Shown: in pieces, positions 8,130 through 16,628 of the stretch
How the letters are laid out: the number at the start of each line of letters is the position of its first letter
How positions within the stretch are numbered: the stretch's first letter is position 1
Source of the DNA: an uncultured Clostridia bacterium
GTDB lineage: Bacteria; Bacillota; Clostridia; Christensenellales; Aristaeellaceae
Direction of reading: 5' to 3'
Assembly: GCA_934621505.1 (NCBI GenBank)
Contig: CAKTUU010000008.1
Coordinates: forward strand, 3,199 to 67,198
Length of the DNA stretch: 64,000 nucleotides
Position numbers and translations under genes: made by a program
The notes under the pieces: model-generated
The model's input: the letters and a program-made list of their open reading frames with translations, nothing else
Database searches by the model: none
What the model was told of the DNA's origin: nothing

Positions 8130-9884
8130 ATGAATGAAACCTGGGATCTTTCCGTATTTTACAACGGCTTTCAGGACCCTGCCCTGCGCCGGGATATCGA
8201 TTCCGTCAAGGAAGTCCTGACGGGAATGGACGCGCTTTTGGCCACCCGGCAGCCGGATACCGCCAAGCTGGAAGCCATGGTGGCCTCTTTGGAAAAGTGC
8301 AACAACCTGCTGAACAGCGCCTTTGGCTTTGTGCAGCTGACCCTGGCGGCGGACGCCAATAACGCCGACGCGCTGCGCTATCTGGATGAAATGAGCAACC
8401 TGATGGTAGACGTGTCGCTGGCGCAAAGCAAGTGCGTGCGCTATGTAGGCGGCGTGCAGGATCTGGACGGCTGCATCAAGGGCAGCCCGGCCCTGCAAAG
8501 CAACGCCTTTGTGCTGCGCGAAATGGCGGAGCAGGCCGCCCATATGCTGCCCGCGGATATGGAAAAGTGGATGCTGCGCATGAGCCTGAACGGCGGCGAC
8601 GCTTTTTCCAAGCTGCGTGACCGGCTGATGGGCAGTCATACCGTGGAGCTGGACGGCAAAAACCTGCCCCTGCCCGCTGTGCGCGGCATGGCTTACGATC
8701 CGGACCCCGCCGTGCGCAAGGCTGCCTATGAGGCCGAACTGGCCAGCTACAAAAAGGTGGAAACTCCCATGGCCTACTGCCTGGGCTGCATCAAGGGCGA
8801 GGCCATTACCATGTGCGAGGCCAAGGGCTATCCTGACAACCTGACCCAGCAGCTGATGGAAAGCCGCATGGACCGTCAGACGCTGGACGCGCTGTGGACC
8901 GCCGTCAGGGAAGCCCTGCCAGATTTCCGCCGCTATATGAAGGCCAAGGCCAATCTGCTGGGCCACAAGAACGGTTTGCCCTTCTACGATCTGTTTGCCC
9001 CCGTGGGCAAGGCCAGCCGCCAGTACACCATTGAGCAGGCGCATGATTTGCTGGTCAGCACCTTCCATCAGGTCAACCCGGAAATGGGCCGGTTTATCGA
9101 CCACGCCTTCAACAACCGCTGGATTGACCTGTATCCCCGGGAAGGCAAAGAGGGCGGCGCGTTCTGCGCCGGTTTCCATGACAAAAAAATCAGCCGGGTG
9201 CTGACCAATTTTGTGGGCAGCTTCAGCGACGTCAGCACCATCGCTCACGAGCTGGGTCACGGGTGGCACAACCATTGTCTGGAAAGCAAGCCCGTTTTGA
9301 TGGCCGAACCTCCCATGCCCCTGGCGGAAACCGCGTCCATCTTTAACGAAACCCTGCTGAGCAACGTGGTGCGCGCCACAGCGGATGATGATTTCCGCTT
9401 TGCGCTGCTGGAAAACAGCCTGATGGAGGCCACCCAGACGGTGGTGGATATTTACAGCCGTTTCCTGTTTGAAAGCGCCGTATTTGAGGCCCGCAAGACC
9501 CATATTCCCACTGCCGCCGAGCTGAACCAGATGATGCTGGACGCTCAGGAGGCCGCCTATGGCGATGGTCTGGACCCGGATGTGCGTCATCCCGGCATGT
9601 GGATTTGCAAGAGCCATTACTACAGCGTAGGGCTGCACTTCTACAACTTCCCCTATGCCTTCGGCCTGCTGTTCGGTCTGGGCGTGTTCCGCAAGTATCA
9701 GCAGGAGGGCGCTTCCTTCATGCCCAAGTACGACGCGCTGCTGGCCTCCTGCGGCAGCGGCAAGGTGGCGGACGTGTCCGCCAGCGTGGGCATTGATGTA
9801 CGCAGCGCCGATTACTGGCGCAGCGCTCTGGATGTGATTCGCGCCGAGGTGGACGAGTTCATCCTTCTGTGTGACAAACAATGA
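8130..9884 (+). CDS. pepF: Oligoendopeptidase F, M3 family
   Basis: This 584-residue cytoplasmic zinc metallopeptidase degrades imported or internally produced oligopeptides. The zinc site is HELGH (373-377), with the downstream glutamate expected in the ETASIFNE stretch. The fold is the helical M3 clamshell throughout. I prefer the ATG at 8130 because GAAAGGAAG lies at proper distance. An in-frame ATG at 8106, overlapping the gntR stop, lacks a site of its own. The stop overlaps the cca start as ATGA, which implies translational coupling. The length is normal for the family. Confidence 0.93.
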   Translation: MNETWDLSVFYNGFQDPALRRDIDSVKEVLTGMDALLATRQPDTAKLEAMVASLEKCNNLLNSAFGFVQLTLAADANNADALRYLDEMSNLMVDVSLAQSKCVRYVGGVQDLDGCIKGSPALQSNAFVLREMAEQAAHMLPADMEKWMLRMSLNGGDAFSKLRDRLMGSHTVELDGKNLPLPAVRGMAYDPDPAVRKAAYEAELASYKKVETPMAYCLGCIKGEAITMCEAKGYPDNLTQQLMESRMDRQTLDALWTAVREALPDFRRYMKAKANLLGHKNGLPFYDLFAPVGKASRQYTIEQAHDLLVSTFHQVNPEMGRFIDHAFNNRWIDLYPREGKEGGAFCAGFHDKKISRVLTNFVGSFSDVSTIAHELGHGWHNHCLESKPVLMAEPPMPLAETASIFNETLLSNVVRATADDDFRFALLENSLMEATQTVVDIYSRFLFESAVFEARKTHIPTAAELNQMMLDAQEAAYGDGLDPDVRHPGMWICKSHYYSVGLHFYNFPYAFGLLFGLGVFRKYQQEGASFMPKYDALLASCGSGKVADVSASVGIDVRSADYWRSALDVIRAEVDEFILLCDKQ

Positions 9885-11140
9885 CCGGGGCGCTGACACA
9901 GGCTCCCTGGATTTCCAAGATCGCGCGCGTGTTCGACCGAGCAGGCGCGCCTCTTTATCTGGTGGGGGGCGCGGTACGCAATCCGCTGATGGGGCTGCCC
10001 ATCAGCGATGTGGACGTTTGCGGCCCGACCCGGCCCGAAGCGGTATGCGCCTTTTGTCAGGGCGGCCCTGTACACGCCGTGCTGCGCGCCGCCCATTTTG
10101 GCACGGTGGAACTGCATGTAGCCGATGATGACGGCGTGCGGCACATGGCGGAATATACCACCTTTCGGGAGGACAGCTACCGCTGCGGGCACAAACCGGA
10201 CGCGGTGCGCTTTACCACAGAATTGCCCGTGGACGCTCTGCGCCGGGATTTCAGCGTGAACGCTCTGTACCAGCAGGTCCATCCGGAGGGATTAGGGCCG
10301 GTAATCGACCCTACCGGCGGCCTTACCGATATGGCCAAAGGGGTTTTGCATACCATTACCCCGGACCCGGACCAGGTATTGCGGGATGACGGCCTGCGCA
10401 TCCTGCGGGCGGTGCGTTTCCAGTCCGAGCTGGATTTGCAGCCTACCCCTTCCCTGATTGACAGCCTGAAGCGTCACGCCTCCCTGCTGGGTGATATCGC
10501 CTGCGAGCGGCTGCGGGACGAATGGGAAAAAATCCTCAAGGCCGATTTGCGGTATCCCACGCTGCGCCGCCGCAGGCCCGCCACCGCCAGCGGTTTGCTG
10601 CTGCTGGATGGCATCGGCGCATGGCCCTGTCTGGCGGGAAACCTGCCTTTTGACCCGGCCGCCGCCCGGGCCACGGAGCGTCTGCCTCTGGGCGTTGCGC
10701 CCCGCATGGCGCTGCTGTTTCACCAGGCCGGGCCGGACAAGGTTCTGGACGTGATGCGCCGTCTGCGTTTTTCAAACGTTCAGGCGCAGGCGGCGGCCGC
10801 GTATGTGCGGGCCGTTCAGGGCGGGTATTCCCTGTTTGACGCGGCGCAAATGGGGTTGGAAACGCTGCAAACCGCCGCAGCCATCCGCCGTGCGCTGGGA
10901 CAGAACGATCAGGAGCTGTTGGGCCTGCTGGCCGCATTGGCGGATAAGCCGCTTTCCTTAAAGAAACTGGCCGTTGGCGGGGATGACCTGCGTCCCCTGT
11001 TTGTACAGAAAGGCGTTGCCACGAAGCAGATGGGCCCGCTGCTCCATGATCTGTGGCGTTTTACCATAGAGGGCCGTTATCCAAATCAGCGTCAGGCGCT
11101 GCTGGACGCTGCTTCCGGCTGGCTAAACAGGCTAAAATAA
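9881..11140 (+). CDS. cca: CCA tRNA nucleotidyltransferase (class II)
   Basis: This 419-residue enzyme adds or repairs the 3' CCA end of tRNAs using CTP and ATP. The nucleotidyltransferase signature is GGAVRN (29-34) followed by DVD (43-45), whose aspartates bind the metal. Further on come RRDFSVNAL and the neck-domain motif DDGLRILRAVRFQ with the template-reading residues after it. There is no HD phosphohydrolase domain. It could formally be a relative that only adds CC or a poly(A) polymerase, but in Bacillota a single copy of this size is normally the CCA enzyme. It overlaps pepF by 4 bases. Confidence 0.92.
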   Translation: MTGALTQAPWISKIARVFDRAGAPLYLVGGAVRNPLMGLPISDVDVCGPTRPEAVCAFCQGGPVHAVLRAAHFGTVELHVADDDGVRHMAEYTTFREDSYRCGHKPDAVRFTTELPVDALRRDFSVNALYQQVHPEGLGPVIDPTGGLTDMAKGVLHTITPDPDQVLRDDGLRILRAVRFQSELDLQPTPSLIDSLKRHASLLGDIACERLRDEWEKILKADLRYPTLRRRRPATASGLLLLDGIGAWPCLAGNLPFDPAAARATERLPLGVAPRMALLFHQAGPDKVLDVMRRLRFSNVQAQAAAAYVRAVQGGYSLFDAAQMGLETLQTAAAIRRALGQNDQELLGLLAALADKPLSLKKLAVGGDDLRPLFVQKGVATKQMGPLLHDLWRFTIEGRYPNQRQALLDAASGWLNRLK

Positions 11141-11181
11141 AAAACCGCCGTATTCCCTTTTGCAGAGAATACGGCGGTTTT
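11141..11181. terminator. Bidirectional terminator between cca and the iron-type ABC operon
   Basis: AAAACCGCCGTATTC (11141-11155) pairs perfectly with GAATACGGCGGTTTT (11167-11181). A and T runs on both sides let it stop transcription from both convergent genes. Confidence 0.9.
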
Positions 11182-11189
11182 GTGTTTCA

Positions 11190-13082
11190 TCAGGCTTTGG
11201 CTTCCCTGGATTGCCGGTGGAACTTTTGCTTTAAGGCAGCCCAGCGTTTCTGCCGCTTTTCCTTAATGGCCAGACGGTCGCCCAAGTCTCTGGCGCCCAC
11301 GCCATACACCAGGTACAAAATCAGCCCGCTGACGATCATAATAAACACGGTGCTGGCGCAGCGGCGGCCGGAGGCGTTTACGTTGTAGCCGTCGCGGCCT
11401 TCCTCGGCGCACATGCTTTGAATCACCATGGCGTAGCTCTTGCCGTAGCTGGACTGGAAGGTGGCGCTCATATCATACTCTGTAAACAGGGCGTTAAAGT
11501 TCAGGGCGAATACCGCCAGCACGCTGGGCAATACAATGGGCAGTTTTACCTTCAGGAAGGTAACCAGGCCGCTGGCCCCCAGGTTGCGGGCCGCGTCCTC
11601 CAGCTCCTCGTCAATGGCATAGAAGGCCGCCTTAATCATGCGCAGGGCAAAGGGCAGCTTCACCACCGTGTACGCCATCACAATCAGGAAGCGCACATTT
11701 TCCCGCATGTACAGGTTCTGGTTGAACACATACCACACGCTTTCGGAATTAAAGAAGGTGCGGTAGGAGTAGCAGATCAGAATGGTGGGCAGCAGCCAGG
11801 GGAACAGCAGGCTGTATTCCAGCACTGTGCCCCGCTTTTTGCCCTTGTTTTTAAAGACGTAGTTCACGGCCACCACCACGATAACGCAGGCCAGGGCCGC
11901 CGCGATGGCCGACAGCACAAAGCTGAGGCGAATGCCGCCCACCGTGTCGGCATTGGCAAACAGGCCGCTGATGGACCCCACACGGGTTTTCAGCTTACCG
12001 CGGTTGGTCATGAACTGGTAATCCTGCGTGCCAAAGAAGTTGACCAGCGTCCAGTCATGCACATTCAGCGATTTGGATCGTATGGCCGGATAGTTCTGGA
12101 AGGCAAACAGCACAATCATCACAACCGGAGTCATGTAGATTAAAAACAGCACATAGGCGTATACATGCGCCAGCACGTTGGCCACCGGATTTTGGATCTT
12201 CTGCTTTACCAGCTTGGCCTTGGTTTTGCTGACGCTCAGGTAGTGGCCCTTTCGTTCGTAATTGCTGAGCACCGTCAGCAGCAGAATGGTAAACATGGCC
12301 AGAATAATGGACAGCAGCGCAGCCCGGGCCTGGGGAAACGCCTCGTCCGCCACGGACGACCCGGCCAGACGCACAATTTCCGGGTTGATGGAATCGTACC
12401 CCAACAGGGTGGGAGCGCTCATGGCGCACAGACCGGTGATAAAGGTCATTACCGTCAGGCTGAACATGGTGGGAATCAGGGTGGGGAATACCACCTTCCA
12501 CAGCACCGTAAAGGGCTTGGCGCCCATGTTGCGGGCCGCCTCTACCGTGTTGTAGTCAATGCCGCGGATGGCGTTGCGCAAAAACAGCATATGGTTGCTG
12601 GTACAGGCAAAGGTCATGGTAAACAGCACCGCATTAAAGCCGGAGAACCACTGTTTGTTCATGCCGGGAAAAATCTGGCACAGCCAGCTGGTCAGCATGC
12701 CATCGGAATCGTACAGGAACAGGTAGCCGGTTACCAGCGCCACGCCGGAATAAATCAGGGTGGTCATGTAGCCCAGGCGCAGCACCTTGGCGCCCTTGAT
12801 GTCAAAGTATTCCGTCAGCAGCACAATGCTGACGCCCACAATGTTAACGGTAATCACCAGGCAGATGGCCAGCTTCAGCGAGTTCCACACATACTTGGGC
12901 ATGTTGCCCGCGAAAAAGAATTTGATAACCGCGAAGGGATCGCCGGGCTTTGCCGTAAACACCTGGGAAATGGTATTCAGGCAGGGCAGCAGCATAAAGC
13001 CAAAGAACAGGTAGACGAAGAAGGCGATGCCGAACACCTTAAAAATCAGTTCCGGCGTCAGTCTGGCCGCTTTTTTCTGCAT
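11190..13082 (-). CDS. ABC transporter permease, iron(III)-type, fused double subunit
   Basis: This 630-residue membrane protein holds two binding-protein-dependent permease domains in tandem (about 60-280 and 380-610), each with a six-helix core and an EAA-type loop (for example EAARNMGAKPFTVLWKVVFP and EDAARNLGASGLVTFLKVKLP). The fused layout is typical of FbpB/AfuB-like importers of ferric iron and of some phosphonate or polyamine systems. It is the last gene of a binding protein, ATPase, permease operon. The ATG at 13082 lies 13 bases after the ATPase stop with an AGGGGGCGG site. Iron is the likeliest substrate but this is inference. Confidence 0.88.
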   Translation of the reverse strand: MQKKAARLTPELIFKVFGIAFFVYLFFGFMLLPCLNTISQVFTAKPGDPFAVIKFFFAGNMPKYVWNSLKLAICLVITVNIVGVSIVLLTEYFDIKGAKVLRLGYMTTLIYSGVALVTGYLFLYDSDGMLTSWLCQIFPGMNKQWFSGFNAVLFTMTFACTSNHMLFLRNAIRGIDYNTVEAARNMGAKPFTVLWKVVFPTLIPTMFSLTVMTFITGLCAMSAPTLLGYDSINPEIVRLAGSSVADEAFPQARAALLSIILAMFTILLLTVLSNYERKGHYLSVSKTKAKLVKQKIQNPVANVLAHVYAYVLFLIYMTPVVMIVLFAFQNYPAIRSKSLNVHDWTLVNFFGTQDYQFMTNRGKLKTRVGSISGLFANADTVGGIRLSFVLSAIAAALACVIVVVAVNYVFKNKGKKRGTVLEYSLLFPWLLPTILICYSYRTFFNSESVWYVFNQNLYMRENVRFLIVMAYTVVKLPFALRMIKAAFYAIDEELEDAARNLGASGLVTFLKVKLPIVLPSVLAVFALNFNALFTEYDMSATFQSSYGKSYAMVIQSMCAEEGRDGYNVNASGRRCASTVFIMIVSGLILYLVYGVGARDLGDRLAIKEKRQKRWAALKQKFHRQSREAKA

Positions 13083-13095
13083 AACGCCGCCCCCC

Positions 13096-14103
13096 TTACG
13101 CCTGCGCGTCGTAGGACATGATATCCGCCGGATGAATGCCTACGGTAACGGTTTCGCCGGGCTCGTAAATGTTGATGCCGTCGTTCTTTTCTATGGCCTT
13201 CAGGGTTTGGCTGCCCACATGGATATAGTATTTAATGTACAGACCGTAGTATTCGCGGCTTTCAATCACGCCGTCCAGCACCAGCTCGTCATCGCTGTCC
13301 TTGGGCCGGTTCACCCGCAGACGTTCCAGGCGAACAAAGTGATGCTGGCTTTCTGGCAGGTGCATCTTACCGGCAATGTCGCTTTCCACCCGGTTGATAT
13401 CGCCAATAAAGTTGCACACAAATTCCGTCCTAGAATGGTTGTAAATTTCGTTGGGCGTGCCGATCTGCTCAATATAGCCCTTATTAAACACCGCGATGCG
13501 GTCGGACAGGGTCAGGGCTTCTTCCTGGTCGTGGGTAACGTAAATGGTGGTGATGCCAAAATCCCGCTGCATCTTTTTCAGTTCGTTGCGCAGCTGCACC
13601 CGCAGCTTGGCATCCAGGTTGCTGAGGGGTTCGTCCATGCAAATGATGGCGGGGCCGGTCACCAAAGCACGGGCGATGGCCACGCGCTGCTGCTGACCGC
13701 CGGACAGCTGGCTTACCGCCTTTTTCAGCTGTTCCTGGGACAGGTCCACCTTGCGGGCAATATCCTGCACCTTCGCGTCAATTTCGTCCTTTTTCAGCTT
13801 TTTGATTTTCAGGCCAAAGGCGATGTTGTCATACACCGTCATGGTGGGGAACAGGGCGTAGCTTTGGAACACGATGCCAATGTTGCGCTGCTCAATCGGC
13901 ACATGGGTAATATCCTGCCCGTCCACATTCACCGTACCGCTAACCGGCTCGATAAAGCCGGTGATGGTGCGCAGGGTGGTGGTTTTGCCGCAGCCGCTGG
14001 GGCCCAGGAAGGTAAAAAACTCCCCCTCCCTCACATCCACGTTAATGTTGTGCAGCGCTTCAAAATCACCAAATTGAACCACGATATCCTTGAGCTCGAT
14101 CAT
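13096..14103 (-). CDS. ABC transporter ATP-binding protein (FbpC/PotA-like)
   Basis: This 335-residue ATPase powers the adjacent fused permease. Walker A is GPSGCGKTT (34-42), the signature is LSGGQQQR, Walker B runs into CMDEPLSNLD, and the switch histidine is in VTHDQEEA. A C-terminal regulatory beta domain of TOBE type (about 240-335) follows. The layout matches the iron/spermidine/sulfate importer class. An AAGGAG site precedes the ATG at 14103. It lies 179 bases after the binding-protein gene, with a hairpin in the gap. Confidence 0.93.
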   Translation of the reverse strand: MIELKDIVVQFGDFEALHNINVDVREGEFFTFLGPSGCGKTTTLRTITGFIEPVSGTVNVDGQDITHVPIEQRNIGIVFQSYALFPTMTVYDNIAFGLKIKKLKKDEIDAKVQDIARKVDLSQEQLKKAVSQLSGGQQQRVAIARALVTGPAIICMDEPLSNLDAKLRVQLRNELKKMQRDFGITTIYVTHDQEEALTLSDRIAVFNKGYIEQIGTPNEIYNHSRTEFVCNFIGDINRVESDIAGKMHLPESQHHFVRLERLRVNRPKDSDDELVLDGVIESREYYGLYIKYYIHVGSQTLKAIEKNDGINIYEPGETVTVGIHPADIMSYDAQA

Positions 14104-14228
14104 GCGGAAACCACTCCTTGAGATAGAATCAGGTGAAAACGCAAGGAAAACCTTTCAAGCATCAAAAGCTTTCCTTGAGCTTTCGGCAAAGCGCCTCACA
14201 AATTTTGTCATGATATGGATAAGACGGC

Positions 14229-14256
14229 AGGGGGACCCGCAAAAGCGGATCCCCCT
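14229..14256 (-). promoter_or_regulatory. Intercistronic hairpin after the binding-protein gene
   Basis: AGGGGGACCCGC (14229-14240) pairs with GCGGATCCCCCT (14245-14256) with one weak pair. No T-run follows in the direction of transcription. It probably protects the binding-protein mRNA or reduces read-through into the ATPase and permease genes. Confidence 0.55.
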
Positions 14257-14282
14257 CCATCGCTGCCATAGCAATAGCAGGA

Positions 14283-15491
14283 TTATTCAGCCTTCTGGGT
14301 CAGGGTCGCCCAATCCAGATTGGCCCAATCAGGCTCGGTCTTGGCTTCGGAAGCGTCGGCCCAGTAGAAGCCCAGGTTGGTCATGATGTTGGTCCACTCC
14401 GCGGAGTGAGCGCCCACATACTCGGCGTAGGTCATATCGGTGCCTTCCACCTTGTTCAGAGCAAAGTTCTTGATCTGATAGATGGCGGGAATCTCGTCGC
14501 CGTAGATTTCCTTGGCGGCAGCCTGGTTGCAGGGGAAGGAGTCGAACTCATCGCTCCAGGCAGCCTGCACTTCGGCGGAGCCGAACCACTCGGCAAAGGC
14601 CTTCACGGCAGCGGTTTCTTCCTCGGTGCGGCCCTCGCGGTTCAGCACGCCCAGGTACTCGGCAATGTAATAGGTGCCGTCGTCGATGTCCACCAGCGCC
14701 CAGTTTTCAGGCTCGGTGGTGCCCTTCAGGGGATGATCGCTGCCGGAAGCGGCGTCGTCCACCTTTCCGTACAGAGAGGAGGAATAGAAGCTGGACACCT
14801 GTACGTCGCCCTTGTTCAGGGGATCAAAGCCGTACTTGTAGTCGTCGCCGCCGCTGATGCCGCCGGCGCAGTAGGCCCACAGGGTCTTCCAGCCTTCCAC
14901 GCTGATGCCGCCGGCAGGGCTGGTGGGATCGGTGAAGGGATACAGCATGGCGCTGTTGATGTTGGCGTTGGTGGTGCCGCCCACCTTGTTCTGGCGATAC
15001 CAGGTATAGCCGCAGTTCACCACGTCGGCCCAGTGCTGGAAGTGCAGTTCCTTGCCGTTGGTGCCCAGCTCGTCGGTGCGGTACAGCATCAGCACGTTCT
15101 GGATAACCAGACCATAGGCCTTGCCGTCATACTTGTATTCGCCCACTTCGTCGGCCCAGGTGGGGGTCCAGTCGGCGATGGACAGGTTCTCGTAGGTGCC
15201 GCCGATCACCTGAGACCAGCGGGTTTCGTTCAAACCGAACAGGATGTCGCCATCCTTCTTTTCGTTGGCGGCCTGAATGGCGGCGGTGTCGCCGGAGATG
15301 ACGCTGTTGTCGTCAATGCTGATGGTGAAGCCGGCTTCCTTGGCGGCGTTGATCAGCCAGGTGGTACGCTCGGTGGAGTTGGAGTTGGAGTAGATGCGGA
15401 TGGTGTAGCCGGAATAGTCCTCGGCAGACGCAAAGCTGCACAGGCTTAGAACCAGCACCAGCGCAAGAACAACGGAAAGAACCTTTTTCAT
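14283..15491 (-). CDS. ABC transporter substrate-binding protein, iron(III)-type
   Basis: This 402-residue secreted protein has an N-terminal signal peptide ending in ASA at about residue 23 (MKKVLSVVLALVLVLSLCSFASA). The mature part starts with a periplasmic-binding-protein type 2 strand (YTIRIYSNSNSTERTTWL), like FbpA-class proteins that bind ferric iron or related anions. The cysteine before the cleavage site is not in a lipobox, so no lipid anchor is predicted. It has a near-consensus promoter and an AAGGAGG site, and is first in the importer operon. Specificity within the family is uncertain. Confidence 0.85.
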   Translation of the reverse strand: MKKVLSVVLALVLVLSLCSFASAEDYSGYTIRIYSNSNSTERTTWLINAAKEAGFTISIDDNSVISGDTAAIQAANEKKDGDILFGLNETRWSQVIGGTYENLSIADWTPTWADEVGEYKYDGKAYGLVIQNVLMLYRTDELGTNGKELHFQHWADVVNCGYTWYRQNKVGGTTNANINSAMLYPFTDPTSPAGGISVEGWKTLWAYCAGGISGGDDYKYGFDPLNKGDVQVSSFYSSSLYGKVDDAASGSDHPLKGTTEPENWALVDIDDGTYYIAEYLGVLNREGRTEEETAAVKAFAEWFGSAEVQAAWSDEFDSFPCNQAAAKEIYGDEIPAIYQIKNFALNKVEGTDMTYAEYVGAHSAEWTNIMTNLGFYWADASEAKTEPDWANLDWATLTQKAE

Positions 15492-15548
15492 GCAGGGTAG
15501 CCTCCTTGTTGTTGCTTGAAGATTGTAATTCCCTCACAGGGTTTATAT

Positions 15549-15577
15549 AGTATACCACAATGTTAAATCAATGTCAA
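15549..15577 (-). promoter_or_regulatory. Promoter of the iron-type ABC operon
   Basis: On the minus strand, TTGACA (15577-15572) and TATACT (15554-15549) are 17 bases apart, upstream of the binding-protein gene. No Fur-like box is obvious over it. Confidence 0.85.
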
Positions 15578-15678
15578 AGGTTTGCATGGGCTTTTTGGTA
15601 TGTTTTTTTCTTTATCTCACAAAAGAGAAGCATGGCGTTTTTTCCCATTCAACGGCACGGCCCAAAGAGCGTCGCCGG

Positions 15679-16581
15679 TTATTCCTTGATGGTTCCGCGG
15701 GTTTCGTTATAATATTTGACAATTTCCCGCAGCATCTCCGTCTGCTCGAAGGTTTTGGGATAAACGATGTTGTTTTCCCGCATCATGCTCAGGTTTTCAA
15801 TGGGCAGCACCGCTATTTTTTTCTTCTTCAATTCGTCCAGACAGGCGCTCTTGGCCAGCACCGACACGCCGAAGCCGCGGCGGATCAAATCCTTGATGGT
15901 GGCGATGTTGTTTACCTCCAGCACCACGTTAAAATCCTCGATGCTGAGGTTCTGGCTTTCCAGCGAGCTGACAAACAGGTTGCGGGTATTGGAATCCGGC
16001 AGGCGCAGAATCATCTTTTCCTTTTTTAATTCGTTAATGGTGACCATGCTTTTTTTCGCCAGAGGATGGTCCGGGGCCACGGCCAGCACCAGATAGTCCG
16101 TATCCAGCATCAGGTATTTTAAATCCGGGTCGTTGATGCGCCCTTCCACAATGGCAAAGTCCAGCTCGTAGCTTTTCAGCTTGTCATACAGGTTGGGCAG
16201 CGTATCGGTCAGCATTTTAATGGATACCCCGTCGTGGACGGATACATATTTGGCCAGCGCCTCGGCAATGGTGTTGCTTTCCGCCGTGTGGGTAATGCCC
16301 ACGGTAACAGCGGTGAGCCGCAGGGTTTCGCTGGTCAGGTCCCGACGCAGGCGGGCTTCCAGGGACAGCATTCGCCGGGCGTATTTAATCACCGTTTCCC
16401 CTTCCCGTGTCACATGCAGCTCGTTATGCACCCGGTCAAAGATTTTAACGCCCAGTTCCTCCTCCAACGCGTGGACGTGGTGGCTGATGGCAGGCTGCGT
16501 CAACATCAGCGCCGCGGCCGCTTTGGTAAAGCTGCCGGTTTCCGCGACCTTGATCAGCGAATGAAGTTTGGGATCAATCAC
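15679..16581 (-). CDS. LysR-family transcriptional regulator
   Basis: This 300-residue regulator has an N-terminal winged helix (KVAETGSFTKAAAALMLTQPAISHHVHALEEELG) and a C-terminal two-lobed effector domain of periplasmic-binding-protein type. I place the start at the GTG at 16581 because AAGGAGG lies 8 bases before it. A TTG further upstream would place that site inside the coding region. It is 101 bases upstream of the promoter of the iron-type importer and on the same strand, so it may control that operon, the upstream MATE gene, or itself. The effector is unknown. A TATAAT at 16619-16614 may be its own -10 box. Confidence 0.88.
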   Translation of the reverse strand: MIDPKLHSLIKVAETGSFTKAAAALMLTQPAISHHVHALEEELGVKIFDRVHNELHVTREGETVIKYARRMLSLEARLRRDLTSETLRLTAVTVGITHTAESNTIAEALAKYVSVHDGVSIKMLTDTLPNLYDKLKSYELDFAIVEGRINDPDLKYLMLDTDYLVLAVAPDHPLAKKSMVTINELKKEKMILRLPDSNTRNLFVSSLESQNLSIEDFNVVLEVNNIATIKDLIRRGFGVSVLAKSACLDELKKKKIAVLPIENLSMMRENNIVYPKTFEQTEMLREIVKYYNETRGTIKE

Positions 16582-16628
16582 CGCGCCATCCTCCTTATCC
16601 AAAATTTGACCTGATTATAACACAAATT

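Noticed and set aside
16582..16602. TTG start for the LysR gene
   Set aside because: The AAGGAGG site would lie inside the coding region; GTG 16581 fits better.
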